Shown: one piece after another, positions 17,233-27,800 of the stretch
How positions within the stretch are numbered: position 1 is the stretch's first letter
How the letters are laid out: every line of letters starts with the position of its first letter
Source of the DNA: Bradyrhizobium sp. ISRA430
Lineage (GTDB): Bacteria > Pseudomonadota > Alphaproteobacteria > Rhizobiales > Xanthobacteraceae
Length of the DNA stretch: 64,000 nucleotides
NCBI RefSeq assembly: GCF_029909975.1
Contig: NZ_CP094516.1
Span: 5,332,001-5,396,000 of the forward strand
Direction of reading: 5' to 3'
Notes under the pieces: model-generated
What the model saw: only the letters and a program-made list of their open reading frames with translations
Told to the model about the DNA's origin: nothing
The model's database searches: none
Program-made: the position numbers and the translations under genes

Positions 17233-18672
17233 ATGGCAAGCCTGACCATCCGCAAGCTCGACGAGAACGTCAAAACCTATTTGCGCCTGCGCTCGGCCAA
17301 GAACCGCAGATCGGTCGAGGAAGAGGTCCGGGTTATCCTGCGCGAGCTGATCGAGGGCCGCGAGGAGCCGCTGACGCCATTGGCGGCACCACCCGATGCC
17401 GCTCCAGCCCCGGCATCCCAGCGCACCAGCGCGCTTCCCGAGGCCAGCGTCACCCTGATCATCGGCGGCGGGATCGCGGCCTATAAATCGCTCGATCTGA
17501 TCCGCCGGCTTAAGGAGCGGCGCATCGAGGTCCGGTGCGTGCTCACGAAGGCGGCGCAGCAGTTCGTGACGCCGCTTGCGGTGGGCGCGCTCTCGCATGA
17601 GCGCGTCTACACCGACCTGTTCGACCCGCAGAGCGAGTTCGATGCCGGCCATATCCGGCTGGCGCGCGATTGCGATCTGATCGTGGTGGCACCGGCCACG
17701 GCCGATCTGATGGCCAAGATGGCAGGCGGCCATGCCGATGATCTTGCCAGCGCCATCCTGCTCGCCACCAACCGGAAGATTCTGCTCGCGCCGGCGATGA
17801 ATCCGTTGATGTGGAACAACGCGGCGACGCGGCGCAACGTCGCGCAGCTCCAGCGCGACGGCGTGGTGCTGATCGGGCCGAATTCCGGCGAGATGGCCGA
17901 AGCCGGCGAAGCCGGCGTCGGCCGCATGTCGGAGGCGATCGAGATCGCATCCGCCGTCGAGCGCATGCTGCGTCCGCCGGTGCCACGCCCGCTCGCCGGC
18001 AAGCGCGTGCTGATTACCGCCGGTCCCACGCATGAGCCGATCGATCCGGTGCGCTACATCGCCAACCGCTCCTCCGGCAAGCAGGGCTTTGCCATCGCGG
18101 CGGCCGCACAGGCTGCGGGCGCCGAGGTCATTTTGGTGAGCGGCCCGGTCGACCTCGACGATCCCGACGGAGTTGCGGTCAAGCATGTCGAATCGGCGCG
18201 GCAGATGCTGGAGCATGTCCAGGCCTCGCTTCCGGTCGACATCGCGATCTTCGCGGCGGCCGTCGCCGACTGGCGGGTTGCCAATGAAGGCGAGCAGAAG
18301 CTGAAGAAGACACCGGCAGGCATGCCGCCGCTCCAGCTCGTCGAGAACCCCGACATCCTCGCCACGATTTCGAAACTGACAGACAAGCGCCCGCCGCTCG
18401 TCATCGGCTTTGCCGCCGAAACCGAGCATCTCATCGATAACGCCAAGAGCAAGCTCGAGCGCAAGGGCTGCGACTGGATCGTGGCCAACGACGTCTCGCC
18501 TGCGACCGGCGTGATGGGAGGCGATCGCAACACCGTTCACCTCATCAGCCGCAAAGACGGCGAGATCGCAGTTGATTCCTGGCCGGTGATGACCAAGGAA
18601 CAAGTCGCCACCGAATTGATCGCACATGTCGCAAAGAGCGTGGCCGACAAATCCCTGGAGCCCGCGTCTTGA
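17233..18672 (+). CDS. coaBC: CoaBC with N-terminal FitA-like ribbon-helix-helix domain
   Basis: Bifunctional coenzyme A enzyme: CoaB joins 4'-phosphopantothenate to cysteine with CTP and CoaC decarboxylates the product with FMN. Residues 1-45 ([20 protein letters not shown] then [14 protein letters not shown]) are not part of CoaBC but match FitA-type ribbon-helix-helix antitoxins. A Pro/Ala linker follows (~46-72). CoaC (~75-250) keeps the His in GHIRLAR and PAMNPLMW, but the substrate clamp reads [15 protein letters not shown] and lacks the usual Cys. CoaB (~255-470) has [12 protein letters not shown], the KLKKT lysines and VANDVS. ATG 17233 is chosen for the GGAGGG before it. The stop overlaps dut. 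Confidence 0.93.
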   Translation: MASLTIRKLDENVKTYLRLRSAKNRRSVEEEVRVILRELIEGREEPLTPLAAPPDAAPAPASQRTSALPEASVTLIIGGGIAAYKSLDLIRRLKERRIEVRCVLTKAAQQFVTPLAVGALSHERVYTDLFDPQSEFDAGHIRLARDCDLIVVAPATADLMAKMAGGHADDLASAILLATNRKILLAPAMNPLMWNNAATRRNVAQLQRDGVVLIGPNSGEMAEAGEAGVGRMSEAIEIASAVERMLRPPVPRPLAGKRVLITAGPTHEPIDPVRYIANRSSGKQGFAIAAAAQAAGAEVILVSGPVDLDDPDGVAVKHVESARQMLEHVQASLPVDIAIFAAAVADWRVANEGEQKLKKTPAGMPPLQLVENPDILATISKLTDKRPPLVIGFAAETEHLIDNAKSKLERKGCDWIVANDVSPATGVMGGDRNTVHLISRKDGEIAVDSWPVMTKEQVATELIAHVAKSVADKSLEPAS

Positions 18673-19127
18673 GCACGAAAATCACAGTCGAACTGCAACG
18701 CTTGGCCCATGCCGACGGCCTGCCGCTGCCGGCCTATCAGACCCCTGAAGCCGCCGGCCTCGACCTGATGGCGGCGGTTCCCGAGGATGGGCCCCTGACG
18801 CTGGCACCCGGCAAACATGCGCTGGTGCCGACGGGACTGGCGATCGCCTTGCCGCCCGGACACGAGGCCCAGGTGCGGCCGCGCTCCGGGCTCGCCGCCA
18901 AGCACGGCGTCACCGTGCTGAACTCGCCGGGAACGATCGACGCGGACTATCGCGGCGAGATCAAGGTTATCCTGATCAACCACGGCGACGCGCCCTTCGT
19001 GGTCAAACGCGGCGAGCGCATCGCGCAAATGGTGATCGCACCCGTGGTGCAGGCCGCACTGGTTCCTGTCGCTGCGCTGTCGGCGACCGATCGCGGCGCC
19101 GGTGGTTTCGGCTCGACCGGCCGCTAA
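18669..19127 (+). CDS. dut: Deoxyuridine 5'-triphosphate nucleotidohydrolase (dUTPase)
   Basis: Hydrolyses dUTP to dUMP, keeping uracil out of DNA and feeding dTMP synthesis. The 152-residue trimeric enzyme shows the five family motifs: [44 protein letters not shown] and the C-terminal [10 protein letters not shown]. The start is a TTG at 18669 that overlaps the coaBC stop (TTGA), the same coaBC-dut coupling seen in many Proteobacteria. Confidence 0.96.
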   Translation: MSTKITVELQRLAHADGLPLPAYQTPEAAGLDLMAAVPEDGPLTLAPGKHALVPTGLAIALPPGHEAQVRPRSGLAAKHGVTVLNSPGTIDADYRGEIKVILINHGDAPFVVKRGERIAQMVIAPVVQAALVPVAALSATDRGAGGFGSTGR

Positions 19128-19320
19128 CGTACGGCAATTCCAGCCGAACCACCGCAGAATGACATGGGCTGGAACCGCCTGACCGGCATTTTTGTGGGGC
19201 CGCCCTTGCGTTCACGATCTGGACTCTTACCGGTCGAGTCACGATGAGGATATTGTCGTTTGATTCGCGTGCGGCGGGGGAAAGTCGTCGCGCGTAAATT
19301 CGTGCGGTCTTGGGGCAATT

Positions 19321-21825
19321 ATGTCAGGCGTGATCGTGTCGATGCGTCGGACGCTGTTGTCGTGCACATCGCTGGCGCGCAACGGCCTTATGGGAAGTGC
19401 GCTGGCGGCGTTGCTGCCGGCAGCGCCTGCTCAGGCCGCCGACCTCGTCGACGCCCTCTCTACGTTGCTCGACTTCAACCGGCAGGAAGTCGCGGTGCTG
19501 ACCACCGCGCTGTCTCTGCTCGGCTTCTCGGTCGTGGCCGCGATCCTGTTGATGCGCACGCGCGTGCGCACGGCAAAGAACGAGGCGCGGCTGCGCGCGC
19601 GAATCGGCGAACTGCAGCTCCAGGCCGACCGCTTGAGTGCGTTGCTGTTTGCCGAGCCGCAGATCCTGATCTCCTGGCCGGCCGGCGACAGCCGCGCGCA
19701 AATCTCGGGCGACATCTCCATGGTGATGCCGCGCGACGCCTCGCCGCAGCGCGTGCTCGCTTTCGGAACCTGGCTGCCGCCAGAACCGGCGCTGTGGATG
19801 GACCGTGCGGTCGACGCGCTGCGCGACCATGGCGACGGGTTCCAGCTCACTCTGACCACCGCCAACGGTCACACGCTCGAGGCCATCGGCCGCGCCATCG
19901 GCGGCCAGGCCATTGTCAGGATTCGTGAACTGTCGGGCCTGCGACGCGAACTGGCCGAGACCAGCCTGCGCCACAAGGCGCTGCTCGACGAGACCGAGAT
20001 GCTGCGCGGCTTCGCCGCGGCGGCCCCGTGGCCGATCTGGGCCAAAGCCGAGAACGGCGCGCTGGCCTACGCCAATGCTGCCTATGTGCGCGCGACAGAG
20101 GCGACGAGCATCATCGACGCCCAGGCGCGCAAGCTCGAGCTGCTCGACAGCGCCGACCGCACCGCCATGGAGCGGAGCCTGAAGGAGGCCGCTCACTTCG
20201 CCTCGCGGCTGCCGATCGTGATCGGCGGTGAGCGCCGCATCTACGACGTGCACGCCGTCAATGTCGGCGGCGGCAGTGTCGGGGTTGCTATAGACGCCAG
20301 CGAAGCGGATGCGCTGAGCTCGGCGCTGGTCCGGATGGCGGAAGCGCATCGCCGCACGCTCAATCAGCTCTCCTCGGGCGTTGCCGTGTTCGACGGCCAG
20401 CGACGCCTCGCCTTCTACAATGACTCCTATCGGCGCCTGTGGGACCTCGACCGCACGTTCCTCGACAGCAATCCCGACGATTCCAGCGTGCTCGACCAGC
20501 TTCGTGCCGCGCGCAAATTGCCGGAGCAGCCGGACTTCCGCGCCTGGAAGGCCAAGCTGCACGAGGCTTATCGCGCGGTCGAAACCGCAAAGGACACCTG
20601 GTTCCTGCCTGACGGGCGCGCGCTGTCCGTCGTCACCACGCCGAACCCGGAAGGCGGGGTCACTTATCTGTTCGACGACGTCACCGAGAGCCTCGATCTC
20701 GCCCGCCGCTTCGATGGCCTGATCCGCGTCCAGCGCGAGACGCTGGACAGCCTCGCCGAGGGCGTGGCGGTGTTCGGCAGCAACGGCAAGGCGCAGCTAT
20801 TCAACCCGGCCTTTGCCAGGATGTGGAAGCTGTCGAGCGAGGCGCTGCGCGAGGCGCCGCATATCCAGACGGTCGAAGGCTGGTGCCACCAATTATTCGA
20901 CGACCCCTTCGTCTGGCGGCAGATCCGCGAGGCCATCACCTCGATCGAGAACCGCCTCGACGTACCGCTGAAGCTGGAGCGAAAGGACGGCAGCGTGCTG
21001 GACGGCATGATCCGGCCGCTGCCGGACGGGGCGACCATGCTGACCTTCCAGGACATCACCGACACCGAGAACGTCGAGCGTGCCCTGCGCGAACGCAACG
21101 AGGCGCTGGAGGCGGCCGACCAGATGAAGGTGGATTTCGTCCACCACGTCTCCTACGAGCTGCGGGCGCCGCTCACCACCATCATCGGCTTCGCGCATTT
21201 CCTCAGCGATCCCTCGACCGGGCCGCTGACGCCGAAACAGGCCGAATATCTCGACTACGTCACCAAATCGACCAACGCGCTGCTCGCGCTGACCAACAAC
21301 ATCCTCGATCTTGCCACCATCGACGCCGGCGCCATGAAGCTGGAGCTCGGCCCGGTGGACGTCAGCAAGACCATTGAGCTAGCCGCCGAAGGCATCCAGG
21401 ACCGGCTCGCCACCGACCGCATCCGCCTCAAGGTCGAGATCGCGCCCGATATCGGCAGCTTTATCGGCGACGAGAAGCGCGTGGTGCAGGTGCTCTATAA
21501 CCTGCTCGCCAACGCCGTCGGGTTTTCTCCCCAGGATTCGGCCGTCGGCATCAGCGCGCGACGCACCGAGCGCAGCGTGGTCTTCACTGTGACAGATTCT
21601 GGGCCTGGAATACCTGCCGACATGAAGGACAAGGTGTTCAACTGGTTCGAAAGCCGCTCGCAGGGCTCGCGTCACCGCGGCGCCGGGCTGGGGCTGTCAC
21701 TGGTGCGCTCCTTCGTCGAGCTGCATGGCGGCAAGGTGCGGGTGGATTCGATCGTCGGCAAGGGCACGGTCGTGATCTGCGACTTCCCGACCGACCAGGC
21801 GGCGCATCGCGACGCCGCCGAATGA
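19321..21825 (+). CDS. divL: DivL-type PAS sensor (tyrosine in place of the kinase histidine)
   Basis: An 834-residue membrane-anchored sensor related to Caulobacter DivL, which binds DivK~P and controls CckA-CtrA cell-cycle signalling. A signal/TM segment is followed by TM residues ~57-79 (VAVLTTALSLLGFSVVAAIL), then two or more PAS domains (ANAAYVRATEA, LAFYNDSYRRLWDLD, AQLFNPAFARMW). The dimerisation box reads FVHHVSYELRAPLTTIIGF: Y612 replaces the phospho-accepting His of SHELRTPL, as in DivL. The ATPase keeps LYNLLANAVGF, DSGPGIP and GAGLGLSLVRSF. Start ATG 19321 follows GGGG. The stop overlaps tsaE. Confidence 0.88.
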   Translation: MSGVIVSMRRTLLSCTSLARNGLMGSALAALLPAAPAQAADLVDALSTLLDFNRQEVAVLTTALSLLGFSVVAAILLMRTRVRTAKNEARLRARIGELQLQADRLSALLFAEPQILISWPAGDSRAQISGDISMVMPRDASPQRVLAFGTWLPPEPALWMDRAVDALRDHGDGFQLTLTTANGHTLEAIGRAIGGQAIVRIRELSGLRRELAETSLRHKALLDETEMLRGFAAAAPWPIWAKAENGALAYANAAYVRATEATSIIDAQARKLELLDSADRTAMERSLKEAAHFASRLPIVIGGERRIYDVHAVNVGGGSVGVAIDASEADALSSALVRMAEAHRRTLNQLSSGVAVFDGQRRLAFYNDSYRRLWDLDRTFLDSNPDDSSVLDQLRAARKLPEQPDFRAWKAKLHEAYRAVETAKDTWFLPDGRALSVVTTPNPEGGVTYLFDDVTESLDLARRFDGLIRVQRETLDSLAEGVAVFGSNGKAQLFNPAFARMWKLSSEALREAPHIQTVEGWCHQLFDDPFVWRQIREAITSIENRLDVPLKLERKDGSVLDGMIRPLPDGATMLTFQDITDTENVERALRERNEALEAADQMKVDFVHHVSYELRAPLTTIIGFAHFLSDPSTGPLTPKQAEYLDYVTKSTNALLALTNNILDLATIDAGAMKLELGPVDVSKTIELAAEGIQDRLATDRIRLKVEIAPDIGSFIGDEKRVVQVLYNLLANAVGFSPQDSAVGISARRTERSVVFTVTDSGPGIPADMKDKVFNWFESRSQGSRHRGAGLGLSLVRSFVELHGGKVRVDSIVGKGTVVICDFPTDQAAHRDAAE

Positions 21826-23345
21826 CCGCGCCGACCACATTCTCCGTCGCGCTTGCCAACGAGGCGGCCACCGCAAAGCTGATGGCCGATCTCGCGCTGC
21901 TGGTTGGTCCGGGCGACCTCATCGCGCTCTACGGCGATCTCGGCGCCGGCAAGACCGCGGCCGCGCGCGCCATGATCCGCTATCTCGCCGACGACGAAGC
22001 GCTGGAAGTGCCGAGCCCGACCTTCACACTGGTGCAGAGCTATGAGCTGTCGCCTTTCCCGGTGCTCCATGCCGATCTCTATCGCGTGGAGGACGAGAGC
22101 GAGCTCGAGGAAATCGGGCTGTCGCCGCTGCCGGAAGGCACGCTCGTGCTGATCGAGTGGCCGGAGCGCGCGCCCTCGGCGATGCCTGAGGATCGCATCG
22201 AGATAGTGCTGACGCACCGGCCGGCGCTGGGCTCGACCGCCCGCGCCGCCGACATCACCGGCTACGGCAAGGGCTCAGCCCAAGTCGCGCGGCTGAAGGC
22301 GCTGCGCGAATTCCTCGACGCGTCCGGCTATATCGACGCGACGCGACGGCGGATGGCCGGCGACGCCTCGACCCGCTCCTACGCGCGGCTGCTGCGCGAC
22401 GACGGAATCGTCATCCTCATGAACTTTCCGCAGCGGCCGGATGGTGCCGCGATCTACAACGGAAAGTCCTATAGCGCTGCGGTGCATCTCGCCGAGAACG
22501 TCAAGCCCTTCGTTGCCATCGACGAGGGCCTGCGCGCGCAGGGCATCTCCGCGCCCGCAATCCACCACGCCGACCTCGACCACGGCTTCCTGATCACCGA
22601 AGATTTTGGCAGCAAGGGCGTGATCGAAGGCGATCCGCCGCGGCCGATCGTTGAGCGGTACGAAGTCGCGACCGACCTGCTGGCTGTGCTGCATGCCAAG
22701 ATTCTGCCGGAGACGCTGCCGCTAGCAGGAGATACGACCTACGCCATTCCGGTCTTCGATACCGACGCGCTGCTGATCGAAATCGGATTGATGCCGGAAT
22801 GGTATCTGCCCGACCGCAACGCTCCGCTCAGTGACGAGGCTCGCGCCGAATTCGTCGCGATGTGGCGCGAGCTGCTGCAGAAGCCGATGGCCGCGCCGAA
22901 GACCTGGGTGCTGCGCGACTTCCATTCGCCCAACATGATCTGGCTTGCCGACCGCGACGGCATCGCGCGCGTCGGGGTGATCGATTTCCAGGACACCGTG
23001 CTGGGACCGCAGTCCTACGATGTCGTGTCGCTGCTTCAGGACGCCCGGATCGACGTGCCCGAAAGCCTCGAGCTGACGCTGCTGTCGCGCTACATCAAGG
23101 CGCGCCGCACCCAGGATACGAGCTTCGATCCCGCCGGCTTCGCCGAACTCTACGCCATCATGTCGGCGCAGCGGAACACGCGCCTGCTCGGCACCTTTGC
23201 GCGGCTCAACCGCCGCGACGGCAAGCCGCATTACCTGCGTCACCAGCCGCGGATCTGGACCTACCTGCAGCGCTCGCTGGCCCATCCCGCGCTGGCGCAT
23301 TTGCGCGACTGGTACCTCGCCAACGTCCCGCCTCCCCAATCCTGA
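21822..23345 (+). CDS. TsaE-AmgK fusion: t6A ATPase subunit plus sugar kinase
   Basis: Two-domain protein of 507 residues. Residues 1-150 are TsaE, the ATPase that drives the TsaBD complex making N6-threonylcarbamoyladenosine in tRNA: Walker A GDLGAGKT at 38-45 and PSPTFTLVQSY. Residues ~165-505 are an aminoglycoside phosphotransferase-like kinase with LRDFHSPNM (catalytic D366) and VIDFQDTVLGP (metal). This half resembles AmgK, which phosphorylates MurNAc/GlcNAc at C1. The murU-like gene downstream supports this. Start ATG overlaps the divL stop (ATGA). Confidence 0.92.
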   Translation: MTAPTTFSVALANEAATAKLMADLALLVGPGDLIALYGDLGAGKTAAARAMIRYLADDEALEVPSPTFTLVQSYELSPFPVLHADLYRVEDESELEEIGLSPLPEGTLVLIEWPERAPSAMPEDRIEIVLTHRPALGSTARAADITGYGKGSAQVARLKALREFLDASGYIDATRRRMAGDASTRSYARLLRDDGIVILMNFPQRPDGAAIYNGKSYSAAVHLAENVKPFVAIDEGLRAQGISAPAIHHADLDHGFLITEDFGSKGVIEGDPPRPIVERYEVATDLLAVLHAKILPETLPLAGDTTYAIPVFDTDALLIEIGLMPEWYLPDRNAPLSDEARAEFVAMWRELLQKPMAAPKTWVLRDFHSPNMIWLADRDGIARVGVIDFQDTVLGPQSYDVVSLLQDARIDVPESLELTLLSRYIKARRTQDTSFDPAGFAELYAIMSAQRNTRLLGTFARLNRRDGKPHYLRHQPRIWTYLQRSLAHPALAHLRDWYLANVPPPQS

Positions 23346-23434
23346 CGCGGGGTCCCGATTTACCGGCTGTTAGCCAAGACGCCAGTATTGTGGCGGCGAG
23401 GCAGCCGGATAACCACGGGGCTGGAGCAGGATAG

Positions 23435-23755
23435 ATGGCGGTGAAGACGGATCAGCGCGGGAACAACAACCGGGTTGTTTTCGAGCGCGGGATTCCGGCC
23501 CACATGATGGGTATCGACGGCACCTGGCGGCGTGACTGCACCATGGAGGACGTCTCCGAGACCGGCGCCAAGCTGACCATCGAGGGCTCCGTCGAAGGCT
23601 TGCACCTCAAGGAATTCTTTCTGCTGTTATCGTCCACCGGACTTGCATACCGACGCTGCGAACTTGCTTGGGTGAATGGCGATCAGATCGGCGTCAATTT
23701 CCTCAAATTGGGCGACAAGAAGAAAAGGGCACGTTCCACATCCGTCGGCGCGTGA
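23435..23755 (+). CDS. PilZ-domain protein
   Basis: A 106-residue single-domain protein. The PilZ signature DVSETGAKL (DxSxxG) is visible near residue 39, and an Arg pair lies upstream (NRVVFERGIP). PilZ domains commonly bind cyclic di-GMP, but the RxxxR half is weak here, so binding is uncertain. Role unknown. It sits between tsaE-amgK and murU without overlap. Confidence 0.75.
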   Translation: MAVKTDQRGNNNRVVFERGIPAHMMGIDGTWRRDCTMEDVSETGAKLTIEGSVEGLHLKEFFLLLSSTGLAYRRCELAWVNGDQIGVNFLKLGDKKKRARSTSVGA

Positions 23756-23879
23756 CGGCAACACTCGTCGTACAAACGTCACGTCGGGTGATTAAGGCGG
23801 TCGATGAACCATACGGTCGGCTACGCTCCGTGATAGGATTGCTGCGACCGCGAATTTCGAGAGTCTGGGAAAGCCAGGA

Positions 23880-24602
23880 ATGTCCGTCAAACCGACCAAA
23901 GCCATGGTGCTCGCCGCAGGGCTTGGCCTGCGCATGCGCCCCCTGACGGACAGGATGCCGAAGCCGCTAGTGTCGGTGGCCGGACAGCCCCTGCTCGATC
24001 ATGTGCTCGACAAGCTCGATCAGGCCGGCGTGGCCGAGGCGGTGGTCAACGTGCACTATTTGCCGGACCAGATCGTCAACCACGTCGCGGGCCGCCAGCA
24101 TCCGCGCGTGACCATTTCCGACGAACGCGACCAGGTGCTCGGCACCGGCGGCGGCGTGGTCAAGGCGCTGCCGCTGCTCGGTGATGCGCCGTTTTTCCAC
24201 GTCAATTCCGACACGCTGTGGATCGACGGCGTGCGCTCGAACCTGGCGCGGCTTGCCGAAAACTTCGATCCCGCAAGGATGGACATCCTGCTCTTGATGG
24301 CGCCGACCGCCACCAGCATCGGTTACAGCGGCCGCGGCGACTACGGCATGCTGCCCGACGGCGCCCTGCGCAAGCGCAAGGAAAAAGAGGTCGTTCCGTT
24401 CGTCTATGCGGGCGCAGCGATCCTGTCGCCGTCGATCTTCGCCGGCGCGCCGAAGGGCGAATTCTCGCTGACGAAAATGTTCGATCGTGCCAACGAGCAG
24501 GAGCGGCTGTTCGGACTGCGGCTCGACGGCGTCTGGATGCATGTCGGCACGCCCGACGCCGTGCACGCCGCGGAAGAGGCGTTTCTGGAGAGCGTGGCGT
24601 AG
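23880..24602 (+). CDS. murU: Nucleotidyltransferase, MurNAc-1-phosphate uridylyltransferase MurU-like
   Basis: A 240-residue sugar-1-phosphate nucleotidyltransferase. The N-terminus VLAAGLGLRMRPLTDRMPKPL is the pyrophosphorylase signature, and HVNSDTLW holds the metal-binding Asp. MurU makes UDP-MurNAc from MurNAc-1-P. With the AmgK domain of the preceding gene this forms a two-step salvage route that bypasses de novo UDP-MurNAc synthesis (the route known in Pseudomonas and Caulobacter). It could also serve GlcNAc-1-P. ATG 23880 has CCAGGA upstream. Confidence 0.85.
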   Translation: MSVKPTKAMVLAAGLGLRMRPLTDRMPKPLVSVAGQPLLDHVLDKLDQAGVAEAVVNVHYLPDQIVNHVAGRQHPRVTISDERDQVLGTGGGVVKALPLLGDAPFFHVNSDTLWIDGVRSNLARLAENFDPARMDILLLMAPTATSIGYSGRGDYGMLPDGALRKRKEKEVVPFVYAGAAILSPSIFAGAPKGEFSLTKMFDRANEQERLFGLRLDGVWMHVGTPDAVHAAEEAFLESVA

Positions 24603-24616
24603 GCCACCATCACGGA

Positions 24617-24724
24617 CGTTGTCATGCCCCGCGCAGGCGGGGCATCCAGGTACGCCGCGGCCTCTCCATGGAATCTCCGGCGTCTCTGGAACACTTCATC
24701 ATCCGCTTTCGCGGATGATGACAG
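24617..24724. repeat. Intergenic palindromic repeat, family A copy 2
   Basis: The left hairpin GTCATGCCCCGC-gca-GGCGGGGCATCCAGGTACG resembles the repeat at 3596-3705, and a second hairpin is CATCATCCGC-tttc-GCGGATGATG. It fills most of the gap between murU and addB and has no coding potential. Confidence 0.65.
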
Positions 24725-24852
24725 CGGTGAGAAAGGCGCCAGAGTCGCCCATCCTACGAGATGCTGCGAACAACGGGGAACACCTCGCCCGCACGCATGA
24801 CCATTTGAGGCTCTCTCCCTATATTGGCGCCTGATTCCGAATCAGGCAGCTC

Positions 24853-27800
24853 ATGCGCGTTTTCAGTGTCCCCGTCTCAGTTCCATTCCTGCGCACGGTC
24901 GTGTCAGCTCTGCTCGACGGCCGGCTGGTCGAGGGATTCGAGGCGCGGAAGCAGCCGGCGCGGCTTGCGGACGCCACGCTGTACCTGCCGACCCGGCGCG
25001 CGATGCGCGTCGTCCGCGAGATCTTCCTCGACGAGATGACGGCTGACGCGGCGGTGCTGCCGCGCATCGTCGCGCTCGGCGATATCGACGAGGATGAGCT
25101 CGCCTTCGCCGACGAAGCCGAGCAGTTTTCGGCCGCGGCGCCGCTCGACATTCCGCCGCGACTGGGCGAGCTCGAACGGCGGCTGACGCTGGCGCGGCTG
25201 GTCGCGGCCTGGGCCAAGGGCCCGGTGCTGGCTCCGCTGGTGGTCGGAGGTCCGGCTTCGACGCTTGCGCTCGCCGGCGATCTGGCGCGCTTGATCGACG
25301 ACATGGTGACGCGCGGCGTCGACTGGAGCGCGCTCGACGGACTCGTGCCGGACCAGCTCGACCAATATTGGCAGCACTCGCTCGAATTCCTGCGCATCGC
25401 GCGCATCGCCTGGCCAAGTCACCTCGCTGAAATCAACAGGATCGAACCCGCGGCGCGGCGCGATCTTCTGATCGCCGCGGAAGCGAAGCGGCTGACCGCG
25501 CATCCGCGCGGGCCCGTAATCGCAGCCGGCTCGACGGGCTCGATGCCGGCCACCGCAAAATTCCTGCATGCCGTCGCTTCGCTGCCGCATGGCGCAGTGG
25601 TATTGCCCGGACTCGACACTGATCTCGACGAGGACGCCTGGCGGACCATTGGTGGCGTCCGCGATGCACTCGGCAAGTTCGCTGAGCATCCGGCGTCGAA
25701 CCATCCGCAATATGCCATGCACGCCTTGTTGCAGCGGTTCGGCATCAAGCGCAGCGATGTCGACATCCTCCGGCCGGCAGCGGAAGGCGGCCGCGATCTC
25801 CTGGCATCCGAATCGATGCGGCCATCCGCCAAGACCGAGATCTGGCACGACCGGTTAAAACAGCCCGATGTCGCCGCAAAAATCGCCGCCGGCATGACGA
25901 ACGTCGCCGTCGTCGAGGCGCCCAACCCCGAGATGGAAGCGCTCGCGATCGCCATCGCGATGCGCGAGGCGCGCCACCTCGGCAAGTCGGCGGCGCTGGT
26001 GACGCCGGACCGCGCGCTGGCACGGCGGGTGATGGCCGCACTCACCCGGTGGGATCTCGCCTTTGATGATTCCGGCGGCGATGTGCTGATGGAAACCTCT
26101 GCCGGCATATTTGCGCGCCTCGCGGCCGAAGCGACCACGAAGGGATTGGAGCCGCCGACGCTGCTGGCGCTGCTCAAGCATCCGCTGTGCCGGCTTGGCC
26201 GTGCACCGGGCCAGTGGAAGGCGGCCATCGAGGGCCTGGAGCTTGCGGCGCTGCGCGGGACGCGACCGCCAGCGGGAACGGCGGGCCTAACCCGCGAATT
26301 CAACCGCTTTCGCGAGGAGCTCGCAAAGCTGTGGCAGAGCGAGGTCTCGTCGCTGCACCCCGCGGAACTCCGGGCGCGTCTCAAGGCCGAGGATCTCGAT
26401 CGCATCCAGGCGCTGATCGCGGCCCTGCAAACTGCGTTGGCGCCGATCGAAAGTCTGGTACCAGCAAGGCCGTACGACTTCGCCGAGCTGGCGCATCGGC
26501 ATCGCGAGATCCTGATCGGGCTGTCGCGCGACGAGCAGGGCATTCCGCTCGCCTTCGAGGAGCGCGACGGTTTCGCGCTCGCCGCCGCCTTCGATGATCT
26601 GCTGCGCGGCGGAACGACGAGTGGATTGATGGTGCCTATGCCGGACTATGCGGATGTGTTCCAGACCGCGTTCGGCGACCGCGCGGTACGCCGTCCGGAC
26701 AAGCCGGGCGCGCGACTCCAGATTTACGGCCCGCTGGAATCGCGCTTGATGCAGGCTGATCGCGTCATCATCGGCGGACTGATCGAGGGCGTCTGGCCGC
26801 CGGCGCCACGTATCGATCCCTGGCTGAGCCGGCCGATGCGGCACGAGCTCGGCCTCGATCTTCCGGAGCGGCGCATCGGCCTCTCCGCCCATGACTTTGC
26901 GCAGCTACTCGGCGCGGACGAAGTCATCCTCACCCATTCCGCCAAGACCGGTGGCGCGCCGGCGGTGGCCTCGCGCTTCCTGCACCGGCTGGAAGCCGTC
27001 GCGGGCGATGCGCACTGGAAGGTCGCGAAACGCGCCGGCGAGAAGTACGTGCAGTTCGCGGGCGCGCTGGACCAACCCGAAATGGTCAAGCCGATCAAGC
27101 AGCCGGAGCCGCGGCCGCCGCGCGCCGCGCGGCCGCTCAAACTGTCGGTCACCGCGATCGAAGACTGGCTGCGCGACCCCTACACGATCTACGCCAGACA
27201 CATTCTGCGGCTCGACGCGCTCGATCCCGTCGACATGCCGCTCTCGGCCGCCGACCGCGGCTCGGCGATCCACGATGCGCTCGGCGAGTTCACCGAAACC
27301 TATGCAGCACACCTGCCCGACGACCCCGCCCGCGTGCTGCACGCGATCGGCGAAAAGCATTTTGCGCCGTTGATGGAGCGACCCGAAGCGCGCGCGCTGT
27401 GGTGGCCGCGCTTCCAGCGCATCGCGCGCTGGTTCGGCGAATGGGAGACCGCGCGCCGCAATGTGATCGAGGCGATCACCGCGGAGACCCATGGTGAGAT
27501 CTCGATTCTCCTCGACAATGAACGCAGCTTCCGCCTCTCCGCCCGCGCCGACCGCATCGAGCGGCGGCAAGGCGGCAGCTATGCTATCCTCGACTACAAG
27601 ACCGGCCAGCCGCCGACCGCAAAGCAGGTCCGCATGGGCCTGTCGCCGCAGCTCACGCTGGAAGCGGCGATCCTGCGGGAGGGCGGCTTCCCCGACATCG
27701 ACGCGGGCGCCTCGGTGAGCCAACTCGTCTATGTCCGCCTCAGCGGCAACAATCCACCGGGCGAGGAGCGCATCCTCGAGCTCAAGATCAAGCAAAGCGA

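Noticed and set aside
17171..17370. A separate toxin-antitoxin operon before coaBC
   Set aside because: The RHH domain is in frame with CoaBC and no PIN/VapC toxin gene is present on either strand within several kb.
19138..19174. Terminator after dut (TTCCAGCC ... GGCTGGAA)
   Set aside because: The stem is perfect, but the loop is 21 bases and there is no T-run right after it.
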